Assembly (NCBI GenBank): GCA_902581045.1
Contig: CACHMU010000008.1
Location: 1 to 42,449, forward strand
From: an uncultured Fidelibacterota bacterium
GTDB lineage: Bacteria > Fidelibacterota > Marinisomatia > Marinisomatales > TCS55
Reading direction: 5' to 3'
Length of the DNA: 42,449 bases
This document shows, in pieces, positions 35,995-42,449 of the stretch; the stretch's first letter is position 1; every line of letters starts with the position of its first letter. Made by a program: the position numbers and the translations under genes. The notes under the pieces were generated by a model. It searched no databases. It had not been told where the DNA came from and was given only the letters and a program-made list of their open reading frames with translations.

Positions 35995-37050
35995 ATGAAA
36001 AATGCAATTGTTTTTACGCATAATTTATTAGCAGAAAATTTTGCAAAGACAGCTCACGGTCTTCTCCGTGGAACAGAAAGATTTAAAATTCTAGCAGTTA
36101 TTGATTCACTTAATTATGGGAAAGATGCCGGTGAAGTATTAGATGGAAATAAAGTCGGTATTCCAGTTTATAAATCAATTCAACATTTTATTAAGAATTC
36201 AACTGAAAAAGCTGAAGTTTGTGTGGTTGGTGTTGCATTTCCTGGAGGCGTACTACCAGAAGATTGTAGAAAAGAATTAGCCGAAGCAATAAGGTATAAA
36301 TTATCCATTATTTCTGGACTGCATCATTATCTTAGTGAAGATAATGAGTTTAAAATATTAGCTGATAAAAATAATGTAAAATTAATTGATATAAGAAAAC
36401 CTAGGCCAGTTTCAGATTTACAATTTTGGACTGGTGACATTCTTAATGTCAAAACACCTATAGTTGCAGTCCTTGGAACGGATTGTGCTGTTGGGAAACG
36501 AACTACAGCACGTTTTGTTTTAGAAAACTGTCTTAAAAATAATATTCATGCTGAATTGATTTATACTGGTCAGACTGGATGGATGCAAGGATATAAACAT
36601 GGATTTATTTTTGATGCAACGCCAAATGATTTTGTTAGTGGAGAGCTTGAGAAGGCTATTTTAGAATGTGTAGAGCAATCTGCACCTGATCTAATTTTAT
36701 TAGAAGGTCAATCATCATTGCGGAATCCATCAGGTCCTGGAGGCTCAGAATTCATTTTATCTGGGAACGCGAAACATATTATTCTTGTTCATCCAATTGG
36801 TAGAGAATATTTTGTGGACCTTGAAGAGTTTGAATGTAAGATTCCAAATATAATTGAAGAGGTAAAATTAATTGAATCATTTGGTACTAAAGTTATTGGG
36901 ATAGGATTGAATGAAGAAAACACTTCATTTGATGAGCTGAAAAAATCAAAGAAACAAATTAATGAATTACTTGGGGTTCCGGTTTTTTTACCACTCAGTA
37001 GTGGTGTAGATGAAATTGTAAGATTTATTAAAGATAAAATAATTAAATGA
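35995..37050 (+). CDS. dgcN: DUF1611 P-loop protein, DgcN-like D-glutamate N-acetyltransferase
   Basis: A 351-residue DUF1611 protein. It has an N-terminal Rossmann-like domain (about 1-150, with VGVAFPGGVLPEDCRKEL as VAFPGGVLP) and a P-loop domain with GTDCAVGKRTT at 161-171 (Lys168), then TGQTGWMQGYKHGF, LLEGQSSLRNP and HPIGREYFVD. In marine bacteria DUF1611 proteins termed DgcN acetylate D-glutamate, and the DgcA partner racemises the product toward N-acetyl-L-glutamate. The adjacent dgcA-like gene gives this context, so the assignment is good but not experimental. It overlaps the transporter start by 4 bp (ATGA). Confidence 0.85.
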   Translation: MKNAIVFTHNLLAENFAKTAHGLLRGTERFKILAVIDSLNYGKDAGEVLDGNKVGIPVYKSIQHFIKNSTEKAEVCVVGVAFPGGVLPEDCRKELAEAIRYKLSIISGLHHYLSEDNEFKILADKNNVKLIDIRKPRPVSDLQFWTGDILNVKTPIVAVLGTDCAVGKRTTARFVLENCLKNNIHAELIYTGQTGWMQGYKHGFIFDATPNDFVSGELEKAILECVEQSAPDLILLEGQSSLRNPSGPGGSEFILSGNAKHIILVHPIGREYFVDLEEFECKIPNIIEEVKLIESFGTKVIGIGLNEENTSFDELKKSKKQINELLGVPVFLPLSSGVDEIVRFIKDKIIK

Positions 37051-38120
37051 GTTCTTCATTTTTTAATAAATATTTGCTACCTGGTTTTATTTTTCAAAGT
37101 TTAATAATCGGTGGAGGTTATGGGACAGGTCGTGAGTTAGTAGAATTTTTTCTTTCTGAAGGTCCCGTTTATGGATTGATAAATATGGGAATAGCTACTG
37201 TTATTTGGAGTGTTGTATTAGCTATTTGTTTTGAATTCTCTAGAATCGGAAAACATTATGAATATCGATCATTTCTAAAAGACTTATTAGGTAAGTTATG
37301 GATTGGCTATGAATATCTCTATTTAGTTGGGTTAGTTTTGGTCGTATCAGTTATGGGATCAGCTTCCGGTGAAATTTTCAGTGAAATGTTTCAAGTAAAA
37401 GAAATTGTTGGTGTAGTTATTATGATGCTGTTGGTTGGATTGATTGTTTTTTATGGCACAAGCTTAATCGAAAAGCTATTATCGATATGGTCAATAATTC
37501 TTTATGCTGCATTTATTATAATGTTTATCGCAGTATTTAATATGTTCAGCACAGAAATTTCATCGACTTTTTCTTTGCAGCAAAAGGGAAATAGTTTGGC
37601 AATAGGTGGAATCAAATATGCGGCATATAATATTGGCTTAGCTCCAGCAATCTTGTTTTGCGTTCGTCATCTTGAAACTCGAAAAGAAGCAATACTATCT
37701 GGTGTATTTGCAGGAGTAATTGGTATGGTACCAGCGCTAATAATGTTTTTGGCTATGTTAAGCCAGTACCCATTAATAATCTCTGAGAGTGTACCAGTAA
37801 ATCTTATTTTAGATAAAATTGGTTGGAATTATTTTAAAATTATCTTTCAAGTTGTCTTATTTGGTACCTTTATTGAAACTGGAGTAAGTTTGATACACGG
37901 ATTTAATGAGAGAATCCTTTCAGTAAACCAAAACTTAAAGGATCATTGGAGAGCCTTAATAGGAGTGGCTCTATTAATTGGTTCCATTTTTATTGCAAAT
38001 GCAGTTGGCCTGATTGGTTTGATTGCAAAAGGCTATGGAGCCATAACTTGGGGTTACTGGATTATTTTTGTTATTCCAATTCTAACAATAGGTGCAAAAA
38101 GAATTTTTAAAAATGGATGA
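37047..38120 (+). CDS. YkvI family membrane transporter
   Basis: A 357-residue polytopic protein with about ten membrane helices. It begins YLLPGFIFQSLIIGGGYGTGRELVEFFL (seen as IIGGGYGTGRELVEFF), the signature of YkvI-type proteins of the APC superfamily, with an unwound first helix suited to binding an amino acid or small solute. The second repeat starts near GGIKYAAYNIGLAPAILF. Its position within the D-glutamate genes (4 bp overlap with dgcN) suggests import of D-glutamate, an N-acyl amino acid or a related substrate. No transport data are in the sequence. Confidence 0.85.
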   Translation: MSSSFFNKYLLPGFIFQSLIIGGGYGTGRELVEFFLSEGPVYGLINMGIATVIWSVVLAICFEFSRIGKHYEYRSFLKDLLGKLWIGYEYLYLVGLVLVVSVMGSASGEIFSEMFQVKEIVGVVIMMLLVGLIVFYGTSLIEKLLSIWSIILYAAFIIMFIAVFNMFSTEISSTFSLQQKGNSLAIGGIKYAAYNIGLAPAILFCVRHLETRKEAILSGVFAGVIGMVPALIMFLAMLSQYPLIISESVPVNLILDKIGWNYFKIIFQVVLFGTFIETGVSLIHGFNERILSVNQNLKDHWRALIGVALLIGSIFIANAVGLIGLIAKGYGAITWGYWIIFVIPILTIGAKRIFKNG

Positions 38121-38631
38121 TTTAATTAATCAATTAAAAACTTTCGCTGTCGAAGATTTTCCAATTGGGAAAGTTTCTGAATATTTAAATAATTATTCTA
38201 TATCTAATAAAAATTTAAATGATTATGTACACTTCAAAGATGAAAAGTATTGCCGCAATTTAATTTATAAAGAAGATGATTTTGAAATTCTATTAGTTTG
38301 TTGGAAAGCTGGTCAGGTTGCTCCAATCCATGGACATGAAGGTGAAAAATGTTGGATGCGTGTAGAATCGGGTGCCTTAAGAGTATCTAATTATTTATTA
38401 CAATCTCTTGATCCACTTACTTTAAATATGACAGAACAAATTAAAGGAGAAAGTGGTCATCTAGATGGACCCGCAGAAATTCATTCAGTTGAAAACGTAT
38501 ACTCTGAGGATGCGGTAAGTCTACACGTTTATGCAAAACCATTTTCAAAATGTGATATTTATTGTTTGGAAACGGGTACTGTAGAAAGAGTTAAGCTTGT
38601 TTATGATTCGATTGATAAACAACTATGTTAA
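38113..38631 (+). CDS. Cysteine dioxygenase
   Basis: A 172-residue cupin of the cysteine dioxygenase family, which oxidises cysteine to cysteine sulfinate. I choose ATG 38113; an upstream in-frame GTG at 38092 only adds seven residues within the transporter gene. All key residues are visible: Fe ligands His73 and His75 (HGHEGEKC) and His124 (IHSVEN), Cys80 and Tyr140 of the Cys-Tyr crosslink pair, and substrate-binding Arg48 (CRNL). SLHVYAKPF is the usual late motif. This makes a true cysteine-type dioxygenase more likely than a mercaptopropionate homolog. It ends the operon, overlapping the convergent gene by 9 bp. Confidence 0.9.
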   Translation: MDDLINQLKTFAVEDFPIGKVSEYLNNYSISNKNLNDYVHFKDEKYCRNLIYKEDDFEILLVCWKAGQVAPIHGHEGEKCWMRVESGALRVSNYLLQSLDPLTLNMTEQIKGESGHLDGPAEIHSVENVYSEDAVSLHVYAKPFSKCDIYCLETGTVERVKLVYDSIDKQLC

Positions 38632-39120
38632 TTTATTAGTTTTCTTTTTTTCATATCTTCTATAAATAAATAAAATTATAATTCCAGCTAGATTTGGAAA
38701 CCAAACTTCAGGTCTTGACCAAGGAATCCCATCAAATGAAAAATCAGTAATTGGCCAAAGTAATTTTGTAGGAAAGTATGCTTTACTATGGAAGGGAAAA
38801 TCAAGTAGAATATGGAAAGGCCAAGCCCACATTGCAAATGCAATATTTTTATTAAATCTTCTAACTATTGCGATACAAAGAAATGCACTTACAAAACTAT
38901 GCGATATATCATAATTGATGAATACCCACCATGGAATAGAATTTAATGGTGGAGGTCCGCCCCCAATCACATGCGAATAATCACCAGAAATCAATCTATA
39001 AATTATTAGAATACCAAAAGAAAAAAGGTCGGGCATTGCGCCAAAAAAAAATGAAGGCCATGCAAGCCCTCTATACCCAAATAGTCCTCTTCCCCATAGA
39101 GCATGACTCAAAGTATCCAT
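38623..39120 (-). CDS. YdjM-like (DUF457) membrane-bound hydrolase homolog
   Basis: A 165-residue membrane protein with about four hydrophobic segments. The conserved His/Asp pattern of YdjM/DUF457 proteins is present: His6 (MDTLSHALWG), Asp31 (GAMPDLF), His74 (DISHSF), His103/Asp107 (FHILLDFPFH) and His111. These residues suggest a metal site at the membrane surface. Family members are predicted metal-dependent hydrolases with unknown substrate. Its ATG overlaps the stop of the acetoacetyl-CoA synthetase frame (TAATG), so the two form one transcript. It overlaps the convergent cysteine dioxygenase by 9 bp. Confidence 0.75.
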   Translation of the reverse strand: MDTLSHALWGRGLFGYRGLAWPSFFFGAMPDLFSFGILIIYRLISGDYSHVIGGGPPPLNSIPWWVFINYDISHSFVSAFLCIAIVRRFNKNIAFAMWAWPFHILLDFPFHSKAYFPTKLLWPITDFSFDGIPWSRPEVWFPNLAGIIILFIYRRYEKKKTNKLT

Positions 39121-41071
39121 TACGAAATATCGGGGATGTTTTCATAAAGTTCTAATGATTCAGGATTTGATAATGCATCTCTATTTTTTACTTCGTCACC
39201 TTCAATAATTCTTTTAACTGCAATTTCAACTTTTTTACCATTAATTGTATATGGAATATCTTTTGTTTCTAAGGTAATACTGGGTACGTGTCTTGGTGAG
39301 CAATTAGTTCTAATTGAGGTATTAATTTTATTGATAAGATCATGATTGATTGAATCAGGTTCAATTAATTTTAAAAATAAAATAATTCTTTCATCCCCAT
39401 CCCATGCTTGACCGATTACAAGACTATCTTCTACTTCTTCAAAACTTTCAACTATGCGATAAATTTCTGCAGTACCAATTCTTACACCACCAGGGTTTAA
39501 TGTAGCATCGCTCCTTCCAAAAATTTGAACACCACCATGTTCATTGATTAATATAAAATCACCATGATTCCAAATCCCCGGAAATTTTTTAAAATAAGCA
39601 TTATCATATTTTTCATTATCTTGATCATTCCAGAAATAAATAGGCATAGATGGAAATGGTTTTGTGCACACTAATTCGCCTTTATGATTTAATAATGATT
39701 TTCCATCGTTATCAAAAGATTTAACGGCCATACCTAATCCTCTACATTGTATTTCCCCTCTATGAACAGGTAGTATTGGATTTCCCCCCGCAAAACAAGA
39801 TATGATATCTGTACCACCTGAAATTGATGAGAGCTGAACATCGCGTTTTATTTGTTTATAAACATAATCATAACTTTCCTCAATCAAAGGTGATCCCGTT
39901 GATAATATTATTTTCATTGATTCCAAAGAATGTGAAGATATTGGTGATACATTTTCTAACTTACACGCATCAATAAATTTTGCGCTTGTACCGAAATGTG
40001 TAATTTGAAACTCATCAACCATATCCCACATTGAATTCGGGTCGGGATAGAATGGATTACCATCATAAAGAACAATTGTTGACCCGATTGCTAGATTACT
40101 TAAAAGCCAATTCCACATCATCCAGCCACAAGTAGTAAAATAAAAAACAGTATCATCAATAGATATGTTACTATGAAGTCTTAACTCCTTTAGGTGCTGA
40201 ATTAATGTTCCGCCTGCGCCATGGACAATAGATTTTGGAAGTCCAGTTGTGCCGCTTGAATACATTATATAAAGCGGATGGTCAAATGGAAGTTGCTCAA
40301 AAATAAGTTGAGATGGATTCCCATCAATAAATTCATCCCAGAGTACTCCTTTATTTATTTTTTGACTTATCAAAACTATTATCTACATATGGAGTAATGA
40401 TTACTTTTTCTAGTGATGGTAGTTCCTTAACAATTGCATTTATTTTTTCTATAAGATCATATTCTTTACCATTGTAATAATAAGCATTCGTTACAAATAA
40501 TATTTTCGGATCTATCTGTTTAAATCTATCAAGGACGCCTTGGATTCCAAAGTCTGGTGAAGATGAAGACCATATAGCTCCAATAGAAGAAGTCGCCAGC
40601 ATTGCAATTACAGTTTCAGGAATATTTGGCATAAACCCGGCAATTCGATCTCCAGGTTTTATTCCGTTACTTCGAAGTGAAGAAGAAATTCCTTCAACTG
40701 AATCATAAAGTTCATTATATGAAACAGTTTTAACTAAATTATTTTCATTCTTAAATAGTATAGCAGATTTATTTGTTCTTATTCTTAATAGATTTTCGGC
40801 ATAATTCATTTTTACACCTGAAAACCATTTTGCGCCTTGCATTTTTTTGTCATTATCTATAATAGAAGAATAATTTTTTGAGAATTCAATTGACATAAAC
40901 CCCCAAATTGCTTTCCAAAAATCTGCAATATTATTGATTGACCAATCATATAGATCTGTATAGTCCTTAAGATCTATATCAAACCGTGAATTGACTTGGA
41001 GACGAAAAGCCTCCATTTGAGAGTTTTTTTATTTGATTTTTACTTGGTTTCCAAAGGATTGAATTCATCAT
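39120..41071 (-). pseudogene. Acetoacetyl-CoA synthetase, interrupted by two frameshifts
   Basis: The sequence encodes an ANL-superfamily acetoacetyl-CoA synthetase (acetoacetate + CoA + ATP). It falls in three frames: ATG 41071 (MMNSILWKPSKNQIK), then the main N-terminal part to 40351 (MKMNYAENLL type block, WSSSSPDFG), then the C-terminal part from about 40373 (YIMYSSGTTGLPK as the ATP-binding P-loop, GGTDIISCF, GRSDATLNPGGVRIG). Breaks are at T7 41024-41030 and T6 40358-40363 (A runs on the coding strand). Removing one A from each gives a continuous ~649-residue protein, normal for the family. It is either indel errors or a recent pseudogene. All other motifs are intact. Confidence 0.9.
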
Positions 41072-41087
41072 TTATTTTCAATAATAA

Positions 41088-41120
41088 AAAAGGCCTCTCG
41101 AAATTTACGAGAGGCCTTTT
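41088..41120 (-). terminator. Strong bidirectional hairpin terminator
   Basis: A 13-bp perfect stem (AAAAGGCCTCTCG paired with CGAGAGGCCTTTT) encloses the loop AAATTTA. On the minus strand it begins 22 bp past the reconstructed stop (41142) of the BNR-repeat gene and ends in a U-rich tract, as expected for its terminator. It ends only 16 bp before the acetoacetyl-CoA synthetase ATG at 41071, which leaves no room for a separate promoter between them. Confidence 0.9.
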
Positions 41121-41141
41121 ATTATTTTCTTCGATCAGGTT

Positions 41142-42449
41142 TTATTTTTCGACACTTAATTCTGAAGGAATGATCATTACCGCTGGCACCGCTGCATCAC
41201 TTACCATATTATTAAACCTATACAAATCATCTGTTAGAACCTTGTTTAATTTTTTTTATAATGAACTTGAGCTTGAGATACAAGGTCTTCAAGAACATCA
41301 TAAGATTGTGCTGTTGGCTTAGCATCAACACTTGAAACTACACGAACCAATGCAGCGATTTTATTATCTAACTTAATTGGGTAGTTCAAAGGGTCTTGTC
41401 TTGATTTAGATTTTACTTGAATTAACTCTTCTTCAATTGTTGACAAGGATTTTACTAATTCCTTTCCAGCTTTAGTTAAATTCTCATTTTTAAATCCAGA
41501 TTCTTTCATCAAACTAGTAAGCGTATTAATCTGATCCTTTATGCTCCGAATTGTTAGAATTTTTTCATTTATTTCAGTTGTGCGATTTCTAATATCCATT
41601 AATAGATCAAATTGATCTTGGAAGTCAGATTGAGTTGTGCTAACTCTAGGATCTTTGAGAATATTGAATGTTTGAGTTTGGCTTTTTCCATCAACAGTCA
41701 TTTTAACTTTGTATTGTCCAGGAACTGCTTTAGGTCCAATATGTGTACCACCCCACATAACAGCATTAGGAACTTTTTTTGCATCTGGATATCTCATGTT
41801 CCATACAAAACGATTCATTCCTTTTTTTTGTATCTGCAATTGGAGATGGATTCTTCATATCTTTTTTATTTGTGAATGTTTTTATTACATCTCCATCTGA
41901 TTCCATGAATTCTAATTTAAATTCACTATCTTTATTTAACTCTTCATTCAAATAATAGAATGTCATTATTCCATTTGGTGGATTAGCGCCCCAAGTTGGG
42001 CTAGGTCCACCCCATCCTCCACCAGCATTTAATCGGTAAGTATCTCGTGGTTTATATAGATGTAATTTTGAACCAGCAACTTTATTGTTTAATTGATGAA
42101 GTGGTGTTAGATCATCTAAGATCCAGAAAGAACGACCTTGAGTTGCAACTACAAGATCATTTTCTTTCACCACTAGATCAGTTATTGGAACAATAGGAAG
42201 ATTCAATTGAAAGGATTGCCAATCTCTTCCATCATTGAATGATACATACATACCTGTTTCTGTTCCAGCATATAATAACCCTTTTTTCATTGGATCTTCT
42301 CTGACGACTCTAGTGAATGCATCATTAGGAATTCCTTTTGAAATTAATTTCCAGGATTTTCCATAATTACTAGTTTTGTATAGATAAGGTTTAAAATCAT
42401 CTAACTTATATCGTGTTACTGCCATGTATGCCGTCGCAGGATCATGTGG
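41142..42449 (-). pseudogene. BNR-repeat (sialidase/VPS10-like propeller) protein, 3' part with two frameshifts; 5' end outside window
   Basis: This is the C-terminal part of a large secreted beta-propeller protein. From the window edge it reads PATAYMAVTRYK, two Asp-box type BNR motifs (TSNYGKSWKLI and SFNDGRDWQSF), then ATQGRSFWILDDL, a Gly-rich linker, and a C-terminal helical domain (MNRFVWNMRYPDAK, ending VMIIPSELSVEK). The frame is broken at T8 41822-41829 (one A too many on the coding strand) and at T8 41250-41257 (one A short, or two too many). Repair of both extends the gene to the stop at 41142, 22 bp before a terminator, which confirms the true end. The function is probably glycan or peptide binding. 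Confidence 0.85.

Noticed and set aside
40351-40373. Programmed ribosomal frameshift in acetoacetyl-CoA synthetase
   Set aside because: No known programmed shift in this enzyme family, and three other poly-A run breaks nearby make a local indel cause more likely.
1-42449. CRISPR arrays, tRNA or rRNA genes, transposons, long repeats
   Set aside because: Reading both strands I saw no repeated spacer pattern, cloverleaf, transposase motif or long direct repeat. A covariance-model scan would be needed to exclude small RNAs.

Overview
The window is a gene-dense, AT-rich stretch of a Gram-negative chromosome. There are many lipoprotein signal peptides, a TonB-dependent receptor with an N-terminal carboxypeptidase-regulatory-like domain paired with a DUF4249-type lipoprotein, YceI, a DUF5107-TPR protein, Tat-exported Gfo/Idh/MocA and sugar-isomerase proteins, and three secreted S9 peptidases. 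This fits a heterotrophic marine member of the FCB group. My lean is Marinimicrobia (SAR406), but that is inference from gene content, with no marker gene to settle it. I recognise no rRNA, tRNA, CRISPR array, prophage or insertion sequence. No gap exceeds about 180 bases.

Layout. 1-4914: tail of a CehA/McbA-like metallohydrolase, an exported archaeal-type Fe/Mn superoxide dismutase, a secreted beta-propeller on the minus strand, a C-terminal remnant of ridA, and an S9A prolyl oligopeptidase lipoprotein. 4909-7712 (minus): GtrA, GT39-type glycosyltransferase and a metallo-beta-lactamase-fold lipoprotein. 7755-15636 (plus): selU, a four-helix His-bearing membrane protein coupled to YceI, typA, TonB receptor and DUF4249 lipoprotein. 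15638-17463 (minus): cupin plus methyltransferase, a clear terminator, and a small outer-membrane barrel. 17572-21173 (plus): phosphohistidine-phosphatase-like lipoprotein, DUF5107-TPR lipoprotein and a 45-residue basic protein.

21179-27420 (minus) is a six-gene sugar cluster: DoxX, Tat-exported oxidoreductase, MFS transporter, cytoplasmic oxidoreductase, DUF1080 lipoprotein and TIM-barrel isomerase. It has the composition of the 3-keto-glycoside route, in which a sugar is oxidised at C3, cleaved by a DUF1080 lyase/hydrolase, then isomerised and reduced.

27601-38631 (plus) is an eight-gene run: two different S9 peptidases, a trans-sulfuration PLP enzyme, an N-acyl-D-amino-acid-deacylase-like lipoprotein with an altered metal site, a DgcA-like enolase-superfamily racemase, a DgcN-like DUF1611 protein, a YkvI-type transporter and a cysteine dioxygenase. 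I read it as a peptide, D-glutamate and sulfur-amino-acid scavenging operon, and it is the most interesting system here.

38623-42449 (minus): a YdjM-like membrane protein, an acetoacetyl-CoA synthetase with two frameshifts, a strong hairpin terminator, and the C-terminal part of a BNR-repeat protein with two more frameshifts. All four frameshifts fall in poly-A runs of the coding strand within 1.5 kb. This points either to indel errors near a sequence end or to local gene decay.
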